Source: Sphingobacterium tabacisoli (GTDB taxonomy: Bacteria > Bacteroidota > Bacteroidia > Sphingobacteriales > Sphingobacteriaceae). Taken from it: a DNA stretch of 64,000 nucleotides. Made by a program: the position numbers and the translations under genes. Below the pieces are notes generated by a model. That model worked only from the letters and a program-made list of their open reading frames with translations. It was not told the origin of the DNA and ran no database searches. Where the stretch lies: NCBI RefSeq assembly GCF_017908035.1, contig NZ_JAEQMU010000001.1:1984001-2048000 (forward strand), given 5' to 3'. Shown piece by piece: positions 1 to 7,452 of this stretch. The number at the start of each line of letters is the position of its first letter. The first letter of the stretch is position 1.

Positions 1-130
1 AAAAACAGGACAAATCAAAGCATTAAATATTCTTGATTGATACACCTGTGATATGTACCGTTTTTGCTAGCAAATGTATAATTATACAAATCATACTCAC
101 TCTAACTTTGTAGTACTAAAGAATAACAAA

Positions 131-412
131 ATGCAAAAAGAAACCCACAACCTGAAACTGCTGCAATTTTACGCAGACTGGTGTCAGCCCTGCCAAATGA
201 TGATGCCTATCGTAGCATCAATAAAGGAAAAAGAATATGATTTCCTTGAGATATTACAATACAACGTGGACGAAGAGGCCTTCCTGTCTCAGAAATATAA
301 CATACGATCAATCCCTACAGTGGTCGTTTTAAAAAACAATGAAGAGGTTTGGCGATATACAGGTCCAATGCGTGCCAGTGAACTCGAAGAGATACTATTA
401 TCCTTGCGCTAG
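131..412 (+). CDS. thioredoxin-family protein
   Basis: A small thioredoxin-fold protein that probably acts in the cytoplasm as a dithiol reductant. The redox-active WCQPC motif sits near residue 18 in the usual place after the second strand (LLQFYADWCQPC), and the cis-proline loop is visible as RSIPTVVVL. The open frame extends upstream to 74, but those 19 extra residues are polar and unlike the family, so I start at the ATG at 131; the protein then has 93 residues, slightly short for a thioredoxin. It is the first gene of a run with a second thioredoxin 37 bp downstream and a thioredoxin reductase after that. Thioredoxin fold is certain; the physiological substrate is unknown. Confidence 0.85.
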   Translation: MQKETHNLKLLQFYADWCQPCQMMMPIVASIKEKEYDFLEILQYNVDEEAFLSQKYNIRSIPTVVVLKNNEEVWRYTGPMRASELEEILLSLR

Positions 413-449
413 ACATATTCCATTTTTACACATTTAATCAAAATACAAC

Positions 450-743
450 ATGAGTTTCTTAGATCAAAAAAGCGACAAGCCTATATTTATGCAATTTACA
501 GCAATATGGTGTGGTCCCTGCCGCATGCTAAACCCTATCGTTGATAAAATCAAGGTCCATAAGTCTGAAGATGTAAATTTTATGCGCATAGATGTCGATA
601 CTCAAAGTAATATCGCGGAGGAATTCAGTATACGTGGTGTACCGACTATGATTTTACTGGACAAAGAGGGAAAAATAAGCTGGAGACATACGGGCTTAGC
701 TTCTGAAAAAGAAATCCTGAACCATATCGAAAATATTCTATAA
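450..743 (+). CDS. thioredoxin
   Basis: A second, more canonical thioredoxin of 97 residues. The active site WCGPC is near residue 21 and the cis-proline segment RGVPTMILL follows near residue 64, both as in classical TrxA. It lacks a signal peptide, so it should act in the cytoplasm. Its stop is two bases before the start of the thioredoxin reductase gene, which makes co-translation and a direct electron-donor relationship very likely. Two different thioredoxins feeding from one reductase gene suggests they have separate client proteins (inference). I do not assign trxA because other thioredoxins may exist elsewhere in the genome. Confidence 0.9.
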   Translation: MSFLDQKSDKPIFMQFTAIWCGPCRMLNPIVDKIKVHKSEDVNFMRIDVDTQSNIAEEFSIRGVPTMILLDKEGKISWRHTGLASEKEILNHIENIL

Positions 744-745
744 CT

Positions 746-1774
746 ATGGGAAATACAACACAATGTGCTATCATCGGTTCAGGACCGGCAGGCTATACGG
801 CTGCTATATACGCGTCCCGAGCAGCTCTATCGCCGGTACTATTTACAGGATTACAGGTGGGCGGACAACTGATGCAGACAACGGAGGTAGACAATTTCCC
901 AGGATATCCAACTGGTGTATTTGGACCACAGCTCATGGAAGATCTCAGACAGCAGGCTCTTCGATTTGATACCGAAATCATACAAGACGATATCGTTGAA
1001 ATTGATTTTTCGGACCGCCCTTTCCGATTAATAAGACATAGTGGAGAGATAACCCTGGCCGATTCTATTATCATTGCTACTGGAGCATCGGCCAAATGGC
1101 TGGGACTAGAGAATGAGTCTCGGTACTTTGGTATCGGTGTATCAGGATGTGCTACCTGCGATGGATTCTTCTACCGAGATAAATCTGTTGTGGTAGTAGG
1201 TGGTGGTGATACAGCATTGGAAGAGGCCTTTTTCCTCGCTAAATTCGCGAAGGAAATTCATCTTTTGGTACGTAAAGATACTTTCCGTGCATCGCAGATT
1301 TTGCAGAATAGGTTAAAACAATTTCCACATATCACCGTTCACTTCAATACCGAACTACAGGATATAATTGGGGATGGAAAGAAAATCAAGTCTGTTATCA
1401 TCAAAAAATCGGACAATAACGCCACAGAGCAGATATTGAATGTAGAAGGCGTATTTGTTGCTATAGGACACACGCCTAATGCCGAACTTTTCAAAGGAAA
1501 ACTCAACCTCGATGAAAGAGGCTATATAACAACCATCAAAGGCTCAACAAAAACTGGGTTCCCAGGTGTATTTGCCTGCGGCGATGTACAGGATAGTGAA
1601 TATCGTCAAGCGATAACCGCAGCTGGTTCGGGTTGTATGGCTGCTTTGGATGTAGAACGCTATCTGGCCTCCAGAATAGAAAAAAACGGTATATTCTGTA
1701 TTGAAGAGGAATCAACAATTTCAACAATAGTATCCCGAAATGGCATTAATTGCCTCGATAATATTACCCTTTAA
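746..1774 (+). CDS. trxB: thioredoxin-disulfide reductase
   Basis: FAD- and NADPH-dependent reductase that regenerates reduced thioredoxin. The FAD-binding GSGPAGYTAAIYAS is at residues 12-25, the redox-active CATC near residue 133 within GCATCDGFFY, the NADPH-binding GGGDTALEEA near residue 151, and the second FAD motif GVFACGDVQD near residue 273. The body matches low-molecular-weight bacterial TrxB, but the 342-residue protein is longer than the usual 310-320, with a C-terminal tail carrying two extra cysteines. The gene starts two bases after the upstream thioredoxin and ends 10 bp before a second reductase-like gene, so all four probably form one operon. Confidence 0.95.
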   Translation: MGNTTQCAIIGSGPAGYTAAIYASRAALSPVLFTGLQVGGQLMQTTEVDNFPGYPTGVFGPQLMEDLRQQALRFDTEIIQDDIVEIDFSDRPFRLIRHSGEITLADSIIIATGASAKWLGLENESRYFGIGVSGCATCDGFFYRDKSVVVVGGGDTALEEAFFLAKFAKEIHLLVRKDTFRASQILQNRLKQFPHITVHFNTELQDIIGDGKKIKSVIIKKSDNNATEQILNVEGVFVAIGHTPNAELFKGKLNLDERGYITTIKGSTKTGFPGVFACGDVQDSEYRQAITAAGSGCMAALDVERYLASRIEKNGIFCIEEESTISTIVSRNGINCLDNITL

Positions 1775-1784
1775 TCTATAAATT

Positions 1785-2792
1785 ATGGATCGTATAAATC
1801 GACGGAGTTTCTTACATAAAACAGCATACACCTTATCAGGGTTAGCCCTGAGCAGCTCGCTATCAAGCTTTGACATGGCTCAGCATAAGATAGAACTTCC
1901 CCTATTTGACGTCATTATTGTTGGAGGGAGTTATTCCGGCTTAGCAGCGGCGCTAACCTTAGGACGCTCGCAACGTAAGGTTCTGATTATTGACAGCGGA
2001 AATCCCTGTAATAAAGTAGCACCTCATTCGCACAACTTTCTAACACAAGATGGAAGAAGTCCCAGCGATATCTCCCATACGGCCAAACAGGATGTTATGA
2101 AGTATCCCACAGTGTCTTGGCTAGATGACCGTGTGACAGTCAGTAAATTTCAAAATAACGTATTTACAATAGAGACTGCCAATAACAAAAAAATACTGGG
2201 AAAAAGAGTCTTATTTGCTACCGGTATCCGAGATATCATGCCCGAATTGCCAGGTTTCTCTGCCTGCTGGGGTAAATCAGTATTACACTGTCCCTATTGT
2301 CATGGATACGAGTTTAAGGGCAAGAAAATTGGAATTCTAGGTGATGCCAATACGGCATTCCATTATGCTCTACTGGTCAAAAACTATAGTACTGAAATTC
2401 AGATTTTCAGCCCGCGAAAAGATAAATTCGATACGGCTCAACAAGCAGCGTTAACACGAAACAATATTGAAATCATAACGAATCCCATAAGAAAAATACA
2501 ACATGAAGACGGTTGGTTAAACATCATCGAGCTCGATAACGGTCAAAAAATAGCACGCGATGTGCTCTTTACCAGACCGCAATCCGAACAACACTGCAGT
2601 ATCCCTAGCCAACTGGGATGTGAACTGACCGAACAGGGATTAATCAAGACAAACAGCAACCAACAGACCACTGTACGTGGTATATATGCTTGTGGAGATA
2701 ATTCTGCGTTCCGCTCTATACCTATAGCTGTAGCTACGGGCTCTACAGCAGGAGCGGCTATAAATATGGATTTGGCAATAGAATCTTTTTAA
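1785..2792 (+). CDS. thioredoxin reductase-like FAD oxidoreductase with a Tat-like leader
   Basis: A 335-residue pyridine-nucleotide-disulfide oxidoreductase related to TrxB. After the leader come the FAD motif GGSYSGLAAAL (near residue 47) and a CPYC redox pair near residue 170, followed by a degenerate nucleotide-binding segment GILGDANTAF and the C-terminal FAD motif GIYACGDNSAF. The N-terminus reads NRRSFLHK and then a hydrophobic stretch, which resembles a twin-arginine export signal. If that works, the flavoprotein would be exported folded; if not, it is a cytoplasmic paralogue of TrxB. It is the last gene of the thioredoxin operon and ends inside a palindromic terminator. Electron donor and substrate are unknown. 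Confidence 0.8.
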   Translation: MDRINRRSFLHKTAYTLSGLALSSSLSSFDMAQHKIELPLFDVIIVGGSYSGLAAALTLGRSQRKVLIIDSGNPCNKVAPHSHNFLTQDGRSPSDISHTAKQDVMKYPTVSWLDDRVTVSKFQNNVFTIETANNKKILGKRVLFATGIRDIMPELPGFSACWGKSVLHCPYCHGYEFKGKKIGILGDANTAFHYALLVKNYSTEIQIFSPRKDKFDTAQQAALTRNNIEIITNPIRKIQHEDGWLNIIELDNGQKIARDVLFTRPQSEQHCSIPSQLGCELTEQGLIKTNSNQQTTVRGIYACGDNSAFRSIPIAVATGSTAGAAINMDLAIESF

Positions 2793-2828
2793 CACAAGAG
2801 CCTCTATTATAATAGAGGCTCTTGTGTT
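2791..2828. terminator. bidirectional terminator, perfect 38-bp palindrome
   Basis: Two 19-base arms (2791-2809 and 2810-2828) are exact reverse complements with no unpaired loop. The stop codons of the two convergent genes lie at its two ends. It would fold as a strong hairpin on either strand and is placed to end transcription of the thioredoxin operon and of the AraC-type gene. Confidence 0.85.
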
Positions 2829-3777
2829 AATGTTTGTGTTTTTTTCGAAAGGCCAAAGGTGTCATTCCGGTATGTTTTTTAAAAAAGCGTCCAAAATAGG
2901 AATACTCGGTAAAATTCAATGCCAATGCGATCATTGAAACGGTATTACTGGTCTGCAAAAGACGTGACTTGGCCTCCTGTATCATTTGATTCTGTATAAA
3001 ATGACTTGCTGGGAAGCCCGTAGCTTCTTTAACTACATCATTTAGATAATTAGGATGGACGTGTAACAGTTCGGCATAATCACTGACCAGTCTCTTTTCT
3101 ATGAAATGTTCATTCACTAGAAGCTGAAACTGGGCTGCGAGTTGATCTTTGCGGGATAATGAAAATTTTTCTTTACTGTTTTTCCGGTTATAGATACGTT
3201 CGGCCTCCAACAGGATCACATTCAAAAACATACGGGTCAACAGATCATCATTAAAAGAAGTCTTTTGGCATTTTTCGCTATTCAACTTCCAAAAAAGATG
3301 TTCCATCATCCCAACTTCACGCTCAGAAAGCTCGATATAAGGTTCTTTGTCCAGTTGAAAAAATGGAAATTGATTTAGTTTAATCTGATGTTTGATACAG
3401 AGCAAAAAATAATCAGCATCAAACATACAGTATATACCTCGCACATCATCGCTCCATCGTTCGGTAGCATGCAATTGATTTTCGGCGATAAAAAACATAG
3501 ATCCTGCTTGAAAAAGGTGCTTTTGATGGCCAATAGTCTCTTCTATCTCGCCCTCAATGAGTAGCACGATACTATAAAACTTGCGTCGGTTCTTCTTTCC
3601 CCCGATCTCCTTGTGTTGCTTCTTTAATTCTTCAAGCTTTGCTATTTCCAAAAATCCACTTCCATAATTATAGGAAATAGCATTACACTCCTCACAAAAG
3701 GTGGATGGAGATTCCTTTAGATAGAAATCTTTGAAGTCCTGCTCGTCACGTAGTTCTTTAATCTCATTTTCTTTCAT
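2827..3777 (-). CDS. AraC-family transcriptional regulator
   Basis: A 316-residue DNA-binding regulator. The C-terminal part (about residues 215-312) has the two helix-turn-helix motifs of the AraC family, with the signature region FTEYSYFGRFFKKHTGMTP. The N-terminal part looks like the cupin-type ligand domain of the family (residues about 55-150). Near the N-terminus there is a CEEC pair, unusual for this family. The ATG at 3777 is preferred because the upstream extension begins with TTG and AAAAGGG lies ahead of the ATG. It converges on the thioredoxin operon and ends in the shared palindrome. Its targets cannot be read from sequence; redox control is only a suggestion from position and cysteines. 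Confidence 0.88.
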   Translation of the reverse strand: MKENEIKELRDEQDFKDFYLKESPSTFCEECNAISYNYGSGFLEIAKLEELKKQHKEIGGKKNRRKFYSIVLLIEGEIEETIGHQKHLFQAGSMFFIAENQLHATERWSDDVRGIYCMFDADYFLLCIKHQIKLNQFPFFQLDKEPYIELSEREVGMMEHLFWKLNSEKCQKTSFNDDLLTRMFLNVILLEAERIYNRKNSKEKFSLSRKDQLAAQFQLLVNEHFIEKRLVSDYAELLHVHPNYLNDVVKEATGFPASHFIQNQMIQEAKSRLLQTSNTVSMIALALNFTEYSYFGRFFKKHTGMTPLAFRKKHKH

Positions 3778-3811
3778 ACCTAACAACCCTTTTAGTTATT
3801 ATCTAAGTGTA

Positions 3812-3819
3812 CAAAAATA
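3812..3819 (-). promoter_or_regulatory. -7 promoter element of the AraC-type gene
   Basis: On the minus strand TATTTTTG matches the Bacteroidota consensus TAnnTTTG, about 35 bp before the start codon. At the expected upstream position there is TTA rather than TTG, so the -33 element is imperfect. Confidence 0.45.
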
Positions 3820-3890
3820 GGTTATTAAATATACGCAGTAACCAGCATATTATTGGGCATTATGTGCTATTTTTCAGATAAGTAGGAAAA

Positions 3891-4421
3891 CTATCCTAAA
3901 AAATAACGATGCACATCACGCCAATCCTGTAGTCGTTCGAATCGGTCCTCATCAACATTATGAAAGGTATTAAACAACAAGGGAGTACCAGAGAATGTAA
4001 TTAGATTTTTGACGTGATCATCCAAAAGATAATCTGTCTTGATGATATGTTTATCGCCACAGAAAACAATATTTTGCCAAGGGATAAACGGAAAATACTC
4101 GGCCAGCCAATCTCTTTTCTCACGAAGGCTCCACGGGAACTCCATCGCTGCAGAAACCACGAAGATATCATATTGCTGCTGTAAGTCTTTGACTACTTCC
4201 TGCGCATTGGGCGATACAGGTAGTGTTCTAAAAAAATCAGGCGACTCCAGGTATCTTCTTACAGCCCCCTTATCTGGCAAACACCCTCCTTCTGGCAGAC
4301 CTAAGACCTCATCTTCTTTAATCTGTATCCCTGTCTCTTCGAAATAGTAATGGAGGTAGTGTACCAGATTATTGGCCAAAACTCCGTCCATATCTAATGC
4401 TATTGATTTTCTTCTTTGCAT
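3891..4421 (-). CDS. 5'(3')-deoxyribonucleotidase-like HAD phosphatase
   Basis: A 176-residue haloacid-dehalogenase-superfamily enzyme of the NT5C type. The nucleophile motif LDMDGVLANN is at residues 9-18; the motif II serine or threonine is around VVSAAMEFPW; and the acidic motif III/IV is seen as KTDYLLDDHVKN. Known family members remove the 5'- or 3'-phosphate from deoxyribonucleoside monophosphates and so trim dNTP pools; the substrate here is inferred. The gene is transcribed divergently from a DeoR regulator, with two operator-like dyads in the shared 105-bp spacer, so the regulator probably controls it. Confidence 0.75.
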   Translation of the reverse strand: MQRRKSIALDMDGVLANNLVHYLHYYFEETGIQIKEDEVLGLPEGGCLPDKGAVRRYLESPDFFRTLPVSPNAQEVVKDLQQQYDIFVVSAAMEFPWSLREKRDWLAEYFPFIPWQNIVFCGDKHIIKTDYLLDDHVKNLITFSGTPLLFNTFHNVDEDRFERLQDWRDVHRYFLG

Positions 4422-4437
4422 ATTATTTAATTTTAAT

Positions 4438-4469
4438 CAAATGTAGCAAACAATTGCAATAAAAAGCAA
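4438..4469 (-). promoter_or_regulatory. promoter of the nucleotidase-like gene
   Basis: On the minus strand TACATTTG (4438-4445) fits the TAnnTTTG -7 element, with TTG (4467-4469) 21 bases upstream. The spacing is two longer than in the exact promoters of this window. The first operator-like dyad (4453-4470) lies in the spacer. Confidence 0.5.
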
Positions 4470-4492
4470 TATTTTGCAAAATATCGCAAAAT
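4453..4492. promoter_or_regulatory. tandem operator-like dyads TTGC-N8-GCAA
   Basis: Dyad 1 (4453-4470) is ATTGC-N8-GCAAT and dyad 2 (4471-4492) is ATTTTGC-N8-GCAAAAT. Both share the core TTGC-N8-GCAA and their centres are 20 bp apart, so they face the same side of the helix. They lie between two divergent genes, one of which encodes a DeoR repressor, the usual place for an autoregulatory operator. Confidence 0.6.
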
Positions 4493-4513
4493 ATAGAATT
4501 TAAGCTTTTTTAT

Positions 4514-4521
4514 TATCTTTG
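4514..4521 (+). promoter_or_regulatory. -7 element of the deoR-type gene
   Basis: TATCTTTG fits TAnnTTTG and ends only five bases before the ATG at 4527. Transcription would therefore start at or next to the start codon, giving a leaderless or nearly leaderless mRNA. No TTG is present at the expected -33 position. Confidence 0.45.
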
Positions 4522-4526
4522 CCTTT

Positions 4527-5273
4527 ATGCTAAAAGAAGACCGCCACAACATCATTTTGGAAGAAACGAGCACCAATGGTTCGTCGTCCTTTCAGTTACT
4601 TTGCAAGAAGTTAGCTGTTTCGGAAGATACCATCCGCCGTGACATCCGTGAATTGGACAGTCGGGGTCTTCTAAAGGCTGTACGTGGAGGAGCCGTCAGT
4701 GTATCGCGAATCCCCCATCATTATCGTGAGCGAGAGCACACCGATATTGAACAGAAGAAAGTGATTGCAAAAAAAGCGTTGACTCTCATTAAAAATAAAC
4801 AGGTTTTATTTTTCGATGGAGGAACGTCTGTCCTTGAACTGGCTAAAATCTTGCCGGCAGATCTGAATGTCACGATTATTACAAACAGCTTTCCTGTCGC
4901 AAACGCCTTGGAAGACCACCCGCTAGCAGAGGTTATCTTTCTGGGCGGACGATTGAATAAAATGTCCTTTGCCACGTTTGGCAATGAAACACTGAAAGGA
5001 ATCTCCAAATTTAAGGTTGACATCTATTTTTTCGGTATATGTAGCATATCGACCAGCAGCTTATCCTGCAAGGATCTAGAAGATGCCGAGCTAAAGCTAG
5101 CCATGATGCAACATAGCGTCAAGACTGTAGGACTATGCACCTGGGATAAGGTAAATAGTGAATCGACTTACTTCATAAGAGAAACCAAAGAACTGGATAT
5201 CTTGATCACTGAAAAAGACAAATCCGCATCACCTAGTAAACCCTTCACCAAATTGGGCATAGAAATATTATAG
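4527..5273 (+). CDS. DeoR-family transcriptional repressor
   Basis: A 248-residue regulator with an N-terminal helix-turn-helix (about residues 6-58, including the family signature around SEDTIRRDIRELDSRGLL) and a C-terminal sugar-phosphate sensor domain (about residues 75-230, with FFDGGTSVLELAKIL and the later NSFPVANAL). The family usually senses a phosphorylated sugar and represses a nearby catabolic gene. Candidates here are the divergent nucleotidase-like gene, its own promoter (two dyads lie just upstream) and the GH1 gene 200 bp downstream. The inducer is not determinable from the sequence. Confidence 0.88.
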   Translation: MLKEDRHNIILEETSTNGSSSFQLLCKKLAVSEDTIRRDIRELDSRGLLKAVRGGAVSVSRIPHHYREREHTDIEQKKVIAKKALTLIKNKQVLFFDGGTSVLELAKILPADLNVTIITNSFPVANALEDHPLAEVIFLGGRLNKMSFATFGNETLKGISKFKVDIYFFGICSISTSSLSCKDLEDAELKLAMMQHSVKTVGLCTWDKVNSESTYFIRETKELDILITEKDKSASPSKPFTKLGIEIL

Positions 5274-5293
5274 ATGAATTAACACGGGCTTAA

Positions 5294-5342
5294 TATACAA
5301 TTCACAAAAAAATTGTTATTTTAACGTATAACAAATTGTATA
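5294..5342. promoter_or_regulatory. nested inverted repeats upstream of the beta-glucosidase gene
   Basis: Outer arms TATACAATT (5294-5302) and AATTGTATA (5334-5342) enclose inner arms TTGTTAT (5313-5319) and ATAACAA (5328-5334), which are separated by 8 bases. The structure is AT-rich without a T-run, so it looks more like operator sites than a terminator. It lies between the DeoR-type gene and the GH1 gene. Confidence 0.4.
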
Positions 5343-5357
5343 TCAACATCTGTGGTT

Positions 5358-5456
5358 ATGAAAAAGGTTATTTATTTCTTTCAAAACATGTTTTCCCGTC
5401 TCTTTTTGGTACAGTTTAGCTCCTTCTATTCTCCTCTTAGAACCCATAAGAACTAA
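5358..5456 (+). CDS. possible 32-codon leader peptide
   Basis: A short open frame starting with ATG encodes a 32-residue peptide that begins MKKVIYFF and has a hydrophobic, phenylalanine-rich middle. It ends 17 bp before the start of the GH1 gene. No good ribosome-binding site is visible. It could be a translated leader, a small membrane peptide or chance. I have no family for it. Confidence 0.25.
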   Translation: MKKVIYFFQNMFSRLFLVQFSSFYSPLRTHKN

Positions 5457-5473
5457 TCGGAACAATAGAATAA

Positions 5474-6808
5474 ATGCGAATTACTAAAGAGTCCTTTGGC
5501 AAAGATTTTAGCTGGGGAGTATCGACGGCCGCTTATCAAATAGAGGGTGCCCATCAGCATGATGGCAAAGGGCCTTCTATATGGGATATTTTTGTACAGC
5601 GGAGAAACAAAATTGCGAAAAACCAAAATGGAGATATCGCTTGTGACTTTTACAATCGCTATGAAGACGATTTGAAGTTGATGCAGGCGATGCATATTCC
5701 AAACTATCGTTTTTCGATCTCCTGGAGTCGCATACAACCTGATGGCATGAGTGAGATCAACCTTGCTGGAATAGATTTCTATAACCGTCTCATTGACTTA
5801 TCCCTGTCGCTCGGTATTACTCCTTGGATTACCCTATATCATTGGGATTTACCACATGCACTTGAGAAAAAGGGAGGTTGGACTAATCGGGATGTCAAAG
5901 ATTGGTTTGGGCAATATGTTGAGATCTGTATCCAATATTTTGGCGACCGCGTAAAGAACTGGATTATCATCAATGAGCCTACTGTATTCACTGCTGCAGG
6001 TTATTTTTTCGGTGTACATGCTCCTGGCAAAAAGGGACTAGACAACTTCTTGGCCGCTGCTCATCATGCAGCTCTTGCGCAGGCTCATGGGGGACGAATT
6101 ATCAAGTCTCTACAGCGAGAAAGCAATGTGGGTACGACCTTTTCCTGTTCACACGTTGAGCCTTTTACCTCCAAAGAAAGAGACCACCTTGCCGCCCAAA
6201 AAGCAGATGTACTGTTGAACCGTCTATTTATCGAGCCTCTTTTGGGGATGGGGTACCCCACAAAAGAGATTAAGGTACTCCGTAAAATAGAGCGTTATAT
6301 GAAGCAAAATGACGAAGTGGATTTAAAGTTTGACATGGATTTCATCGGCGTACAGAACTATACACGCGAAATCATACGCCATTCTTTCTTTGTGCCTTTT
6401 TTGCAGGCTAAGATTGTAAGTGCCAAAAAGCGCAAAGTGGAACAGACAGCTATGAATTGGGAAGTATACCCCGAATCGATGTTTCATATCCTCAAAAAAT
6501 TTGACGCTTATCCAAATATACCTCCCCTTATTATCACTGAAAATGGCGCTGCCTTTGACGATTTGGTAACGGACGGCACCGTGGATGACCCTAAACGGGT
6601 AAAATACATACGCGAGGTCATCGAACAGGTATTCCGTGCCAAAAGTGAAGGGGTAAATGTAAAAGGTTATTTTGTCTGGACCTTTCTGGACAACTTTGAA
6701 TGGGCTGAGGGCTACCATCCTCGATTTGGACTGGTTCACATCGACTTTAAAACACAACAACGGATTATAAAATCATCGGGACATTGGTATACTGATTTTC
6801 TACGCTAA
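5474..6808 (+). CDS. GH1 family beta-glucosidase
   Basis: A 444-residue glycoside hydrolase family 1 enzyme, the usual length for a bacterial beta-glucosidase. The N-terminal signature FSWGVSTAAYQIEGA is near residue 11, the acid/base glutamate lies in INEPTVF near residue 168, and the nucleophile glutamate in ITENGAAF near residue 355. There is no signal peptide, so it should cleave imported beta-glucosides in the cytoplasm. It is a retaining (beta/alpha)8-barrel enzyme by family; 6-phospho-beta-glucosidase activity is possible but no PTS genes are nearby. The upstream DeoR gene and the nested palindromes are candidate control elements. Confidence 0.93.
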   Translation: MRITKESFGKDFSWGVSTAAYQIEGAHQHDGKGPSIWDIFVQRRNKIAKNQNGDIACDFYNRYEDDLKLMQAMHIPNYRFSISWSRIQPDGMSEINLAGIDFYNRLIDLSLSLGITPWITLYHWDLPHALEKKGGWTNRDVKDWFGQYVEICIQYFGDRVKNWIIINEPTVFTAAGYFFGVHAPGKKGLDNFLAAAHHAALAQAHGGRIIKSLQRESNVGTTFSCSHVEPFTSKERDHLAAQKADVLLNRLFIEPLLGMGYPTKEIKVLRKIERYMKQNDEVDLKFDMDFIGVQNYTREIIRHSFFVPFLQAKIVSAKKRKVEQTAMNWEVYPESMFHILKKFDAYPNIPPLIITENGAAFDDLVTDGTVDDPKRVKYIREVIEQVFRAKSEGVNVKGYFVWTFLDNFEWAEGYHPRFGLVHIDFKTQQRIIKSSGHWYTDFLR

Positions 6809-6861
6809 CAGGGCTACGAAATTACTACTCGTTTTTAGGTAGATTTACAAAAAGAGGAAAC

Positions 6862-7410
6862 ATGAAAATATACGTTGAAACGGAGCGCCTAATCTTGAGA
6901 GAAATATTACCTACAGATATAGAGGGATTTTTTGAGCTAGATTCGGACCCTGAGGTGCATCGCTATCTTGGCAATACTCCCGTAAAAAGTAAAGAACAGA
7001 TCGTTGAAGTTATCAATCTTATCAGACAGCAGTATATTGATAATGGCATCGGTAGATGGGCCATTATTGACAAAGCTAATAACGACTTTATAGGTTGGGC
7101 AGGCCTGAAACTCGTTACCGAAGAAACCAACAATCATAATAACTATTACGACCTTGGTTATAGATTAGTTAAAAGGTATTGGGGCAAAGGAATCGCAACA
7201 GAAGCAGCTTCGGCATCTCTAAAATACGCTTTTGACAAGTTGGACGTGGAACAAGTCTATGCTATCGTAGACTGTGAGAATGATGGTTCTAATAAAATAT
7301 TAAAGAAAGTTGGACTCCACTGTGTCGAAACTTTTGACCTCGACGGAATACCACATCATTGGTATGCTATAGACCGCACGACCTATAATACTAAAAAATT
7401 AAGCCACTAA
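6862..7410 (+). CDS. GNAT acetyltransferase, RimJ/RimL type
   Basis: A 182-residue N-acetyltransferase of the GNAT fold. It opens with the RimJ/RimL-type start VETERLILREI, and the acetyl-CoA pyrophosphate loop is visible as RYWGKGIATEA near residue 109. Members acetylate protein N-termini, amino-sugar antibiotics or small amines; no substrate can be inferred here. A good ribosome site, AAGAGG, lies seven bases before the ATG. The gene stands alone and ends in a hairpin that overlaps its stop codon. Confidence 0.8.
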   Translation: MKIYVETERLILREILPTDIEGFFELDSDPEVHRYLGNTPVKSKEQIVEVINLIRQQYIDNGIGRWAIIDKANNDFIGWAGLKLVTEETNNHNNYYDLGYRLVKRYWGKGIATEAASASLKYAFDKLDVEQVYAIVDCENDGSNKILKKVGLHCVETFDLDGIPHHWYAIDRTTYNTKKLSH

Positions 7411-7430
7411 AGGATTATTTAGTGGCTTAA
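7399..7430. terminator. hairpin terminator between convergent genes
   Basis: A 13-bp perfect stem (7399-7411 with 7418-7430) with a six-base loop overlaps the stop codon of the acetyltransferase gene. It is AT-rich at its base, so it can serve the plus-strand gene and, read the other way, the lipoprotein gene. Confidence 0.7.
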
Positions 7431-7452
7431 CGATTCATTGGAACGCCTTATT

